Positions 24,501-35,455 of a stretch of 64,000 bases of DNA are shown piece by piece. Within the stretch, counting starts at the first letter, position 1, and each line of letters opens with the position of its first letter. The position numbers and the translations under genes were made by a program. Origin of the DNA: Panonychus citri (taxonomy: Eukaryota > Arthropoda > Arachnida > Trombidiformes > Tetranychidae); the NCBI RefSeq assembly GCF_014898815.1, contig NW_026515541.1, positions 186,001 to 250,000 on the forward strand, given 5' to 3'. The notes below the pieces were generated by a model. That model was given only the letters and a program-made list of their open reading frames with translations. It ran no database searches and had not been told where the DNA came from.

Positions 24501-24753
24501 CGCTTCTCTTCATTCACTTTAGCTCAATCGGCGAGCTGAACATCAAGATTTCCTTGGGTTTGAAGACGAAGAGGAAGATGTTGAAGCTGGAAATTTGATT
24601 GATCAAGGAACAGATCAAACCAATTCGGTAGAGACTCAAGAGTTTGTTTTTGAAAATAACCTTTTAGATGCTTTACCTCAATGGTTGGAAAGACTATTTG
24701 AAGGGACAACTCACCGTTATTTTATTCAATATTGGCCTGATAACATGAAATAA
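21503..24753 (+). CDS. DNAJC16: DNAJC16-like J-domain/thioredoxin membrane protein
   Basis: Nine exons: 21503-21657, 21764-21830, 22086-22294, 22384-23047, 23118-23704, 23852-23923, 24013-24174, 24261-24447, 24523-24753. They join in phase to 777 residues, against about 782 for human DNAJC16. A signal peptide (residues 1-18) precedes a J domain (DPYKILGV, AYKKLARIWHPDKN, AYELLMDPDRKEEF, with the HPD motif intact). A thioredoxin-like region follows with a CFPC active-site-like motif (ILFYGDLCFPCFN), and a hydrophobic segment (FVFIGIFGYILQYLV) near residue 605. The C-terminal part (RLLKPGCRTLVLLCD, FEGTTHRYFIQYWP) is typical of the family. DNAJC16 is an ER-associated Hsp70 co-chaperone; its exact role is poorly defined. 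A decayed partial copy lies at 29.2-29.8 kb. Confidence 0.9.
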
Positions 24754-26279
24754 GTTGATTCTTTTTCTCTTCCCATTAATTAATTGGAAGGAAAAATTTA
24801 ACTACCACCTAAAGTTCAATGTAAATGGAACTAATTTTACAAACTTATTCCAAGGTTATACCTTTGACCTCTTGTTGTCTCCAATATTTGAACAACTAAC
24901 TAATTTACCTCTACGCCAAAGGAAAACATCCAAGAAGCCATTTTGGAAATTCAACCAATTTAAAACTCAACCATCAAACTTGGTGAATCTCAATTTATCA
25001 GCCTAAATGTTTTTACCAAAGAGGATTCGTATTTAAATTGTCAAATATGTAATCTTAACAATTAATGCCTACTTATGAAGTGTAAATCTTTGCCTTCACG
25101 GTTACTGGGGACCGTTTTCATCCTTGATGTTAATTGTTGAAGAATGGAATTGATCATCACAAATACATTCTTCGTGTTAATTTTTACCAAATACAAGCCA
25201 TTAATCATCCAATTTAATTTGGATCATCATCTTCCTGCTAGAAGAAAAATCAACTCAGATGATAAACAACCAGAGATTTTGTCGAATGATGCAAAAAAAG
25301 CCAATACAATCAGCCCAGACCAACAAAGTTTCGCATTTTTTGTTCAATCACATCTCATTTTTTTCTAAATCAACAATTAATGACGAAATTCATTAACGAA
25401 TTTTAAACTGTCAATCTTTTCATAAATGTCATCTTACTTCATCATCTTTAACTCCTTCTTTTCTTTCTCTATCTTCTAATTCATCTCTCATGATGATCTC
25501 AAGTTATATTATTGTAAAAAAAGCCATCATGTAAAAACAATGTTATGTAAAAAAGTTTTAATTGCCTAATAAGTTAATCAAACTGTTTGACGGGCAACAA
25601 TCAAACGAAATCATCACTTGAACTGATTATAGCTCAATTCCAATTGATTTTTCTGTTTTCTGTTCATCATCAATTCATGATAATTAATTTCCAAATTAAT
25701 TTAACCATTCGAACTTTAATTTGTTGATTTAATCTTTTCCTCTTTGTAAGCAGAAAATTTCCTATTCTGAAACGAAAAGCAATTAAATTAGATTAGAAAT
25801 TGGGTTATTTAATTCGCGAAAAACATTTTCGACGAAAATTCCGCCGAAGGTCCTAATTTGATTCGATGACTTTGACGCAATTTAAACGATATAATTGAGC
25901 TTATATTAAATGATTTGCTATTTAATTGTTTAAAAGTTTAAAAAAAATCTGATTACATTGTTGGCAGGAGATGAGCTGGTTTTTTTTCAACAAGTTCTGT
26001 AAAATATATTATAAAAGTGTCGAAAAGTTATTAATAAATTGATGAGGATGAAGATAGAGATTTAGTTGGTTTTTATGGTTTAGAAAAAATATAATTAAAA
26101 CCGACTAATCACTTGTTTGTACATTGAACTTGGTTATGGTCACTTGATAGCTGCAATCGTCTAATTATCGTAGTAGTGTTGAAGAAATAAAATATAATTG
26201 ATTGAAGATGATTTAATTTATCGGTTAGCTCCTTTCAATTGTTTCCTGATATTTTATCGAGTTATTTTAGATAAAACAA
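24754..26279. other. DNAJC16 3' flank and intergenic DNA
   Basis: Open frames at 24755-25006 and 25144-25368 look like chance frames in the 3' untranslated region. The part at about 25440-25865 was the source of a duplicate at 29445-29775. No other exon recognised. Confidence 0.45.
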
Positions 26280-26464
26280 TTAGTTTTTGTTGGTGTTGAA
26301 GCCTAAAGATGAAAGAAAGAAACAATTAGATTGATTTGATTGTTAATTTTTACGAGTTTGTAATATAATTGGTGGTACGTAATAAAATACGCTATGATTT
26401 CCACAATAAATGATTAATACAATTACTTACCTTTTTGTCGTTGGTTGAGTTTATCATAAACCAT
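26280..26464 (-). other. Possible two-exon micro-ORF or non-coding transcript
   Basis: ATG at 26464 opens MVYDKLNQRQK to an ideal donor (AAAAG|GTAAGTAATT, exon end 26431). An acceptor TCATCTTTAG lets exon 26302-26280 follow in phase, giving an 18-residue product ending FNTNKN and TAA. The splice signals are good but the peptide is very short and matches nothing I know. It could be the 5' part of a non-coding RNA. Confidence 0.2.
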
Positions 26465-26906
26465 TGTCGCTGTTATTGATCAAGGCAAGGAGACACCTCG
26501 AGATTGATGCTGAATTTCATGATATAGTTAATAGACTTTGGCTAAATTTGTGAGATTATTTAAGTACAATTAATTAATAAGACAATAGTCATTAGTCAGA
26601 ATAAAAAAAAATAATTATAAGATTATCACTGGACAAAAAATAATTGTATATGATTGATGAAAGACATCAGATTATTTGGACTTTGATGAATTTCTGATCA
26701 AATTAAATTGTGGCAATGAAAAAACTGGTTCCAAGTCAGGCTAATGATGGTGATTAATAAAATGATGATGGTATCAAAAAGTAAAAATGTTGATTTCTAT
26801 CACAATTAAAATGAGTAACTTTAAGTTAATTTGTTTTTCGTTGTTCGAGACTGAATAGATCATATAATTAACCAAACAACGAGTAGAATTAAAAAAAAGA
26901 TAGAGA

Positions 26907-28691
26907 TTAATCTGAAGTTGAATCCATGGATGAATCTTCGGATAGGCAAAGATGTTGATTATTAGTGTCGTTTGAATGAGTATAATTGAGCAATTTCTTT
27001 GTTTTTGATGAGTTTGACTCGTCGGATGAGGATGAAGATGAAGACGATGAAGATGATGGTGAGGCTTGAGTATTATAATCATTAAGTACATAACTATGGC
27101 AGAAAACGTCATCATCCAAGGCTAAGCGTTTCTTGGGTACACAATTTAGTCCTTCCTCTCCTATTGAGCTTCTTGGATGAACATTTTTCGTATGAATTGG
27201 TAATGGACTTGAGGTTTGTTCACTTATTATTTGATTGTCATTTGGAGTATTAAATTGTTCAATGTTATCTTCTATTTGGACGGGTTTCCATATTTTACCA
27301 TTATCACTGTTACATCGACTTAATTTAATTACTATCGGCTTGTGCTCTGTGTTTTCTGGCGGTGAATAATTTGATGAGGTCGATGAAGACGATGAACTAT
27401 CGGAACTATCAGACCAGCCTGATCGATCATCAGAACTGATTGATGATGTTGATTGTTCCCTTTCTCTTAATTTCAATTTTTCCAAACAAATTGCTCTGAA
27501 AAGTCTAATCTCATTTGGATGAAGATGACCACTGGTTCTTTCTAATGGTGTTTGAGGTAATATCACTGATTGTTGTGGTAGTTTAACTGGTTCTCCATGT
27601 AAACGAATGTAATCACTCCATTCTGAAAGTGATTTAAATGTTAAGTTTTCTTCATCCAAACCAATATTTAAATTAAGAGTAAGATGACTTGGAAAATTGG
27701 AATTAGATTCACAATCTGAAAGAGATTCAACTGAGAAGCAAATTTGTGTTCCACTGATGTTACTAACAAATTTTACTTTGTCACTACTATTTGAACTTTT
27801 AAATTGTAAAGGTGATTGAGATGATGATGATGGATCAATATCAGATCCATCTGATCTTGTACCTCTAATTGTTGTACATTTGACAGCTTCTTCAGCTGCT
27901 TTGGCAAGTATATCAAGAGCTCTAAGTTTCCGATGTTTCCGCCGTTTCCGTCGAGCCTCAATCGCTGCTTTCATGTTTAAATTTGATCGTTTTGGTGGAT
28001 AGATGAAAGTAGCTTGTTCATCGTAATTTAGGTCAGCGTCAAGGAAACGTTTAACAGATCTTTTAAATATCCTCCAAATACCATAAGACATGAGTGTGTA
28101 CCCATTTTTTGGACCATTGTAGGTTTCACAATTGTTAACCAAAAGTTTAAAATCTTCTTCAATCTCACTTAAATCATTGTACAACCGATCATCAATCTTC
28201 CTCTTTATCACGGACAAATCTATAGGATTAGGAATAATTTGGTAGTACATTGGAGCAATTTTTTCGTCTATTGGTTCCCTGAAAGGCCATGAATCTCGAT
28301 TGGATATGACTGATGAAATCACTGTAAGTAGAACAATGAAGCAGGAAAAGAAAAGGAAAATGAGTAAAAACCAGAATTTGTAGATATAAACAATTTACGA
28401 CCATTTAACAATCGAAAATTGAGAAAAAGAATCAAAAGAAGCAAAAAAGAACATAAAGAGAAAGAGAGAAGAGAGAAGAGAGAAGAATTTAAAAGCAACA
28501 CATTCCCAAAGCAAAGAGAATTACAACAAAAAAAGAAAAAGAAAGAGAAAAAGTTAAAGGCCAAAAGAAAGAAAGGAAAAGAGAAGACCAAAAACAGGTC
28601 ACAAGAGAATAGAAAAATATTTACCTTTCCTTAGGCCATTGTACATTTCCACCAAACTTATCTGATTCCTGTACACATCGGGGATGAACAT
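26907..28691 (-). CDS. Bromodomain protein (CECR2-like bromodomain)
   Basis: Two exons, 28691-28625 and 28321-26907, give 493 residues. The start MFIPDVYRNQ is the only ATG joined in phase. The bromodomain occupies about residues 20-120 and is complete. It has LVEMYNGLRKVISSVI (helix Z start), DSWPFREPIDEKIAPMYYQII (WPF shelf and ZA loop), PIDLSVIKRKI, and NCETYNGP with the acetyl-lysine-binding Asn and its YN pair. The closest resemblance is to CECR2 and related readers (SWPFxxPVDExxAPxYYQII). After it come a basic segment (EARRKRRKHRKLRA) and a long Ser/Asp-rich tail with poly-Ser tracts, with no second domain. It probably reads acetylated histones in the nucleus. The protein is much shorter than full CECR2, so orthology is uncertain. 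Confidence 0.8.
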
Positions 28692-29235
28692 AGTAGATTC
28701 AAGAGAACGAAAACCAAATTAATTAAAATAAATTCAGTTAATTAACCCGAACAAAGATAAAGTTACTCATCAAATGGATGAAACCATAAGAGTCCGACTT
28801 TTACTCAATCCGAATGAAAATCTTTCTCTTTGTTTGTCCCTTTTATTCGGCGCATGCGCAGTTCGCACTTCGGACTTGCGAGTTTCATTCATGAAATGTA
28901 ATCATACACGTGGCGAGTTTTAACCTTGTAAACAATTGGTAATTAAGACGAAAGAGGTGACATTTAATTAGAATAGAGTTTCTTGGGTTACTCTGCATTT
29001 TCTTAGGAATCGATTGGTACCAAGATGATGGAAAAGTATTTGGTATTTTCTCCGATTCATTTGGGTTCATGAGATCATCATGACAACAAGTTTTTCTCAA
29101 TCTGAATGTTTGGAAAATTCAATCAACAGGTTAATTGACATTTTTGTTTCTATGGTGAAACCTTTGGACGAAATGTGAATCTCAACAGGCAATTATCTTG
29201 ATTATAATGAATTGTCTTCTCAGATTCTCAACGAT
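28692..29235. promoter_or_regulatory. 5' flank of the bromodomain gene
   Basis: Promoter region of the minus-strand bromodomain gene, with the NRF-1-like palindrome listed separately. No exon recognised; an open frame at 28885-29100 on the minus strand shows no family features. Confidence 0.4.
28850..28859. promoter_or_regulatory. NRF-1-type palindrome GCGCATGCGC
   Basis: A perfect 10-bp palindrome, GCGCATGCGC, about 160 bp upstream of the bromodomain gene ATG in an otherwise CpG-poor, AT-rich genome. It matches the core of the NRF-1 (Drosophila ewg) site, a common element near animal transcription starts. Function is inferred from sequence and position. Confidence 0.55.
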
Positions 29236-29442
29236 ATCATGGACTTCTGCCTGGAACTAATCCAAGGAGGGTTGCAACTTTTGCTCAATGAGTAATTCTC
29301 ATTATTTTCTGTTCCACTCCATTATTTGTCTTTTCTTTTCACCATAGAAATGAATTCGAATTGAGAATTAATCAACTCAAATGAGAAACTAACAATGGAC
29401 TCATTCTCCTTCTCGAACTTGGTCGTCCAACTCTGTTTCATC
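29236..29442 (+). pseudogene. Decayed partial copy of the DNAJC16-like gene, intron retained
   Basis: Aligns with 23893-24105: the 3' part of one exon (CTGCCTGGAACTAATCCAAGG versus CCGCCTGGAAGTAATCCAAGG), the whole intron (TTTTGCTCAATGAG, CATTATTTTCT and TTTTCACCATAG shared) and the start of the next exon (AAATGAATTC…TTGAG). The donor GTGGGT has become GAGGGT and the frame is broken. The intact parent is about 5.3 kb upstream in the same orientation. The retained intron means a genomic, not RNA-mediated, duplication. Confidence 0.8.
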
Positions 29443-29444
29443 TC

Positions 29445-29775
29445 TTTCGTTCTCTGTCACTATTCATGATGATCTCGAATTGAAAAATGAAAGAAAAACT
29501 AATTCTATGTAAAAAAAATCTCGATTTTCTAATTGTTAGCAATTAATTTCCATCATTGGCTAAGCATAAACTTTACTTGGTCCAAGAATCGATTGATCCA
29601 ATCAATCAAGCTCTAATCTAATTGCTGGGACTTTTTTTCCTCTTCGAAGTCAAAGTTAATTATAATTTTCTAAATTCTAAAACGAAAAGCAATTAACTTA
29701 AATTAGAAATTCGGTTATTAAATCCGCGGAAATAGTTACGTTAAAGTGAAGAAATTTTTTCGACGAAAATATTTG
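29445..29775 (+). repeat. Copy of the DNAJC16 3' flank
   Basis: Continues the duplication: TCATGATGATCTC…TATGTAAAAAA resembles about 25488-25560. AAACGAAAAGCAATTAA…TTAGAAATT and TTCGACGAAAAT resemble 25769-25840. The 1.3 kb between the coding part and this flank in the parent has been lost in the copy. Confidence 0.65.
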
Positions 29776-29876
29776 TTTATGTTTTTTTCGCTTCGTTATG
29801 TTTACTTACTTTTCGTTTCATTAATTAACCATTAGTACTTAATTTTTGTTAAATGTTCGAAATTCGTTAATCACTT

Positions 29877-31249
29877 ATGGCCTCTGGTAATCGTTCTTCT
29901 AATAGAACACGATTACAGGTATGTTGTTATTATTGTCGATTGGTGATTACTTTTCTCTTCTCCCATGTTGGTCTTTGTACTCTCGTCATGGGCTACGCGT
30001 TTCTGGGCGCTGCGGTTTTCCAGTGGTTAGAATCGGACAATGCCAGGCAATCGAGAAAATTCCTTAGGCCAGTTAAAGATCGACTGATTGAGCGACTTTG
30101 GAACATCACCGAAGGTCCGAACATGCTTCGAGATGACCTTTGGAAACAACAGGCCACCATTCATCTCAACGACTTTTCCAAAGAAATGATCACTTTGGTT
30201 CAACAAAAAGGATATGATGGTAATTAGAAATTAGAATTTAATTGTTCGATTTGATCTATTTTCATGTTCTTTCCTCAGGTATGAGTGAAGATACTGAATC
30301 AACTCAATGGGACTTCATGGGAGCTCTTTTATACTCTATTATTGTTATGACGACCATTGGCTATGGAGATACTGCTCCTAAAACGCTGGAGGGCAAAATG
30401 GTGACCATACTTTATGCGATTATTGGAATACCTTTGATGTTGGTATTCATGTCGAATATCGGTGATCTTCTTGCGAGCTCATTTAAATTCTTCTATTGGA
30501 AAATTTGTTGCCGTTATTGTTTCCAACAATCAAGAACTAAGGACAATCGTCGTAATAGAAAAGAGAAACAAAAAGATCGAAGGTACCCTCGAATGCCACC
30601 GATTAACGAGAGACTTTATTACGAAAGTCATGGTACTGGAGGTGGTGAAATCGCTTTAGGTCAAATAACTTATCAGTCGACCCCTGAGGTTCTCGGTGTA
30701 CCTGTTATACCAAATCGATATGTTCTAGTGTCGGAACAGACTGAGATCGGCGAATCTACTGTAACCACCCCCAAGACTCCTGAAAATGTCGCAAATCCGG
30801 TGCTCGATACTTATGGAGGATATCGGGGTGTTTATGGTACTCCAGGGTATCCGTTGGCCGAACCCAGGGACTCATCTGAAAGCGACACTTCCTCTGAAGA
30901 TGAAATCGAGAGCAACATCCCAGTTCTTGTCTGCCTGATCATCGTCGCCTCGTACATTTGTGGGGGCGCTTTACTGTTCAGAGAATTCGAATTGTGGGAA
31001 TTCAGTGAATCGGCTTATTTTTGTTTCATAACATTAACGACAATTGGATTTGGTGATATGGTTCCAGCGAAAAGACAATCAAATGTTGATCAACAGCAAA
31101 TCATCAATTTAATTTACTCAGCTTTATATCTGCTCTTTGGAATGGCCTTAATGGGAATGTCGTTCAATGTGATTAAAGAATCAGTCACCGAGACAGTTCG
31201 TGGTATCGGTAAAAAGATTGGCCTAGTTAAAGGATCTCGTAGTTGTTAA
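29877..31249 (+). CDS. Two-pore-domain potassium channel (K2P)
   Basis: Two exons, 29877-30219 and 30279-31249, give 437 residues. It carries the K2P plan of four membrane segments and two pore loops. TM1 is about residues 24-48 (ITFLFSHVGLCTLVMGY…), followed by an extracellular cap with an NIT glycosylation site. The first filter is TIGYGD (about 140-145), then TM2 (TILYAIIGIPLMLVFMSNIGD). A cytoplasmic loop of about 150 residues follows, then TM3 (VLVCLIIVASYICGGALLF), the second filter TIGFGD (about 369-374) and TM4 with a short basic tail. A long TM2-TM3 loop and short tail are features of TWK-18/TRESK-like channels. It would carry background K+ current setting membrane potential. The subfamily is inference. 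Confidence 0.92.
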
Positions 31250-32452
31250 TAATTAACATGATACTCAACAATCAATAGTCAAATGGAATCACTTTCAGCC
31301 AAATTAAATCAAATTACATCCAAATTGTAATTCCTATGCAATGTAACGGTAATCATATTCGTAATCGTATTAAACAAAAGTTCATAATAAGCATTTATTG
31401 AAAGTTCAGCTTAATTATTATCCATCAGTAGTAAACAATTTAGGTTGATGTTGGTTATTAACATTTATAATTCATTTCATATTCGGTGAATCATTTTGTT
31501 GATTAGTGAGAATCAATAGTAATCAGTGAATCTCAATTAGATTCTCAAGTCAAGCAGTTTGATGAGAAAATTCATTTTTCCATTTTCAATCCTGTTGATA
31601 ATCGTGATTATCATTTAATTGTTACTTATGATTAGTTGACAATCACAATCTAACCGAGATTGAAACAATTAATCAAATTGTATCATCAATTCATTTAAAT
31701 GTTACATGTCAATGGATTGATTTTATTGCTATTAACTGACGATCTAACAACAATCGGAATTGTGATTAAGAACAATAATTAATCTATGTGACTCATTGTT
31801 AATCTAATCAATTAATTTGCTAATCATATAATGCGTTTAGTCGTAAATTGTGAATTTAATGGGAAGTTAATTGGAAACCATTTGATTCGCTAATTGTTTA
31901 GATTTTTACTCGAAAGTAAAATTAACTTGATTTAGTAGAAATTCAATGATTTTTTCATTTTTGATTCTTTTGTCTTTTTTTATGATTTATATTTTCGTAT
32001 TGAAAGTTAATTATGGAAATGATTGGGGAGAAAATTGTTAATTCTTGATTTTAATTGTTTATTTGATGGATCATATTTATCAATCTTGGTGCAAAACGAT
32101 ATTTACAGTTGGTTTGAGAAGAATAATGGACAAGATCAGAATAGAATGTGAGATAATTTCCATTGATTGTCGATGGAAAATGATGAATAGATTGATGGAA
32201 TGGATGAGAGAAACAATCAAATAGGAACCATGAAAAAAAAAGACTTTTAGATAAACATTTTTGACACTCGATAGTTTGATGAGATCAACCATTTTTTCAC
32301 AATGAACATTTAAACTGAATGATAACCGATCCAAATTATCCAACATTTATCTCTGCATTTGATATATTTTTTGGTCCACAGTGAATTATATTGGGGGTTG
32401 ATTTCTCTATGACAACGCGATCAAAGTAAATTTAAGTTAATTGACAGTCTGA
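31250..32452. other. Convergent spacer between K2P channel and Lifeguard gene
   Basis: AT-rich 1.2 kb holding the 3' untranslated regions of both genes. The minus-strand open frame at 32080-32346 shows no family features. No RNA gene or element recognised. Confidence 0.5.
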
Positions 32453-33178
32453 TTAATCTCTTGATAACATATCAAGAAGCTGTAGGACATAGATGAAGAT
32501 GTTGATTATATCAGTGTAAATGGTAATAGCTGCAAGGATATAATCTTCGGGGGAGAATTGCTGCTTATGACTTCCGCCGACAATCATTTGGGTATCAATG
32601 ACCAGATAGATGGAGAATATGAGAGTTCCCACTCCGGAATAGATTAAGGTGATTATCCTGCCAGGGAAAAACATTGCGATGAAACCAAAAAGCATGAAAA
32701 CCATGAGAACGACAAACATAATACCAGAATACATGGTGAAATCAATTTTGGTTTGGAATGCAAATAATGTCAGACCAATTACAATTACGGTGGTCACTAT
32801 AACAGCGTACATCACAATTGGACCTGATTTACTGGCAGAAATGATGCCGAGCATAAATGATTCACAGAGTGTGAAGATGCCCAGACAGACAATGTTAGCC
32901 GGATAGGTACGGTGGACTCCACAACAGGCCAAGGTTATGAGGGAAATGAGAGCGCCTCCAAGTGCGACGAAAGAGAGCCAAATATTCTGGGCCACAAAAG
33001 CTTTGGCACCTTCACTGGCCGAGAAAGAGACAACAAAGGCCATTGTAACAATCAGTTGACAACACACAATTCCATAGACTTTCCGGATAAAGGCAAGTCG
33101 AACCGATTTCTCAGAGAAAGCATCAAATGGACCTTCTCCACTCAGACCGGCCTCACCACCACCATAAGAATTATACAT
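32453..33178 (-). CDS. Lifeguard/TMBIM (Bax-inhibitor-1 family) membrane protein
   Basis: One coding exon of 241 residues. After a short Gly-rich N-terminus comes SEKSVRLAFIRKVYGIVCCQLIVT, the classic entry to TM1 of Lifeguard/GRINA proteins. Seven hydrophobic segments follow, and the C-terminus has the family signature EDYILAAITIYTDIINIFIYVLQLL, including the conserved Asp pair of the pH-sensing Ca2+-leak pore. The family acts in Golgi/ER membranes, modulating Ca2+ and apoptosis; Drosophila Nmda1 is a likely homologue. An acceptor at 33192-33194 (GATTTCAG) just before the ATG and donors at 33857-33859 and 34136-34138 on the minus strand suggest one or two alternative 5' non-coding exons. The short N-terminus, compared with GRINA, is usual for TMBIM2/3-type members. 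Confidence 0.9.
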   Translation of the reverse strand: MYNSYGGGEAGLSGEGPFDAFSEKSVRLAFIRKVYGIVCCQLIVTMAFVVSFSASEGAKAFVAQNIWLSFVALGGALISLITLACCGVHRTYPANIVCLGIFTLCESFMLGIISASKSGPIVMYAVIVTTVIVIGLTLFAFQTKIDFTMYSGIMFVVLMVFMLFGFIAMFFPGRIITLIYSGVGTLIFSIYLVIDTQMIVGGSHKQQFSPEDYILAAITIYTDIINIFIYVLQLLDMLSRD

Positions 33179-33191
33179 TATTGGTTAGCAA

Positions 33192-34618
33192 CTGAAATCC
33201 AGATGAAAAAAGACGAAAGAAAAACACAAAAATATTCCAAGGTTAATCAGTTGAAACAAGATTGATTGAATTAGATTGAAAATGTAATTCGAATTGGAGA
33301 AAATTGAAAAGAAGATTCCACTTGTTGACTTGAGAAGGAGAAATGACTTGAAAGTTTAAAAGCCAATTTGTTGACACCAATTGGTAAATTCGGTAGAGAA
33401 AAAAACTCAATGATTTGACACAAATTAAAGTTAATAGATTATAACAGTTAACCAGAACAAAAATTGAGAGAGCGAGAGAACCTGATGAAATGATTATCTT
33501 TCTATTTCAGAATTGGTATGAATCCTGCTCACTGAACAGTTAACCTAAAGAAGACTCTAGAAAATGAAGAAAGAGAAAGTGAGAAGAGAAGAGAAGAGAA
33601 AATGAAGAAAAAGAAAGGAAAAGAAAGGAAAAGAAGGACATGAGGGGATGTAGAAGGGAACTCAACTGTCGGCAATTAATCAATTCCTTGATTACTGAGT
33701 TATTATGAAATTAACACGTAGTAGTTAATTCTAGTTCTTTCTAATTACTCACCCTAATTCGAAATTAAATAGAAGAATAGAAAAAAAAATTAACATTAAC
33801 TGGATATTTTATAGAAACAAAATTACTGTTATGAGAGAAAAGAAAACAATTGACTTACCTTTTAATGATTTATTGATAATTGTTTAACCAGTTGCGAGAA
33901 AACCACAAGATGATGAATTTTAATTGCTCCAAATCACGTAATTGATTAAAGTGGAAACAAGTTAACAGTTGAGAAGCTTTTAAATCAGAGAGAAAAAAAT
34001 GATGACTCTAGTTGTTGATTTCTATTAATACTAACATATGTCTGGAAATTTAGTTGATAACAATTATGATGATGATTAGAAAATAATATCTTTTGTATTC
34101 TACTTATCAGATAATCAGAAAGTGTCAATTTACTCACCTTTAATTAGAATTGACAATCAACACCCACACACAAATGATAGAATAACAATTTAATCAACAA
34201 AACTGAAATTCAAATGAAAACATTTTCTTTCATCACAAAAGTAAAAGATAAACAAGTTCACCATTTTGTTTTAAATTTTTCTTTTTCTTTTAAATGTTAA
34301 CTTTTAATTTCTTTTTCACTTGATTAACTTTAACTACGCAATTATGTCCGTGATTAGCTTGTTTTCGCTTCCCAATTAAATTTCCATTCCAATTAAATCC
34401 TTTTTTCGGTTAATTTTTCTCTTTTTCAAAGAAACCGCCAATTCCAATGCACATGGGATCAAAGTTCCGTTTCCGGATAAACCGAATTACAAACTCATTG
34501 TTTATGTTTGGTTTCTTGTCTCGAGCTTTAAATTGTTACAATTATTAAGCTTAATTTAATCGAATGATACTTTAATCTTGTTTCTTTTTTGTATTATAAT
34601 AACACTTAAGTTTATAAA
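33192..34618. other. 5' region shared by the Lifeguard (-) and NAC-beta (+) genes
   Basis: Contains the probable 5' UTR introns of the Lifeguard gene (minus-strand donors AAAAG|GTAAGTC at about 33858 and TTAAAG|GTGAGTA at about 34137). A GA-rich purine tract lies at about 33560-33640. No other gene seen. Confidence 0.5.
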
Positions 34619-35455
34619 ATGAATGCCGAAAAATTAAGTAAATTGTCCAGTCAGGTTCGGATCGGTGGTAAGGTAAATGATCAATTTATCTTTGATTTCT
34701 ATTTTATTTTATTCTCTTTGTTGTTTTATTCTATTCTTTTTGTCTCTTCTGTTAACACACCTTTTTTTTGTTCTTTTTAATTATGTTCTTTTATATTTTA
34801 ATGGTGATTTATTTGTCTTAACAGGGTACAGCCAGAAGAAAGAAAAAGGTCATTCATCGGACCGCTACCACTGACGATAAAAAACTTCAGAATTCATTAA
34901 AAAAATTAGCCGTCAACCCAATACCTGGTATTGAAGAGGTTAGTTTATTTTTTTTGTTCATCTGTGACATTTTCTTTTGACAATCAACTGATTGTGATTT
35001 AAATGTTGTTTTCATGATAATTTAATTTGTTCTTTGTTCTTGACATTATTGTGTAATCTCATTGTGTGAATTTGAGTCATTAAGATGCAGCATGGGCTCT
35101 TTGTTTTGATTTCAAGGTTTTCTACTTTTTTCTCTTTTTCTTCTCTTACATTTTTTATTTTTATTTTTATCTGTTTTAGGTTAACATGATTAAAGAGGAT
35201 GGAACTGTTATCCATTTTAACAACCCAAAGGTTCAAGCCTCTCTTACTGCAAGCACTTTCGCTATCACTGGACATGGAGAGACCAAAAAATTAACTGATA
35301 TGGTGCCCGGTATTTTGACTCAATTGAGAGCTGATAATCTAAGCAGTTTGAAAAATCTCGCCCCATCTTCTAATACGGGTGATGCCGTAGCTCCAGAAGA
35401 TGAAGAAGTTCCTGAATTAGTGGGAAATTTTGATGAAAATGCCAAAGAAGAATGA
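34619..35455 (+). CDS. BTF3: Nascent polypeptide-associated complex beta subunit (BTF3)
   Basis: Three exons, 34619-34672, 34825-34938 and 35180-35455, all phase 0, give 147 residues. NAC-beta binds ribosomes at the tunnel exit and, with NAC-alpha, shields nascent chains and prevents mistargeting to the ER. The N-terminal ribosome-binding motif RRKKK is seen in GTARRKKKVIHRTATTDDKK, followed by the NAC domain (GIEEVNMIKEDGTVIHFNNPKVQASL, TFAITGHGETKKLTDMVPGIL). The tail is acidic, as in the family. Length is normal. AATAAA lies about 65 bp after the stop (near 35520). Confidence 0.96.

Noticed and set aside
24755..25368. Two plus-strand frames after the DNAJC16 stop
   Set aside because: Most likely 3' UTR; they follow the stop directly and lack introns, domains or codon bias of real genes here.
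28419..28634. Lys/Glu-rich plus-strand frame opposite the bromodomain gene intron
   Set aside because: Low-complexity purine tract within the intron 28322-28624; no acceptor or homology.
32912..33265. Plus-strand frame opposite the Lifeguard gene
   Set aside because: Antisense shadow; the minus-strand frame has a full family match.
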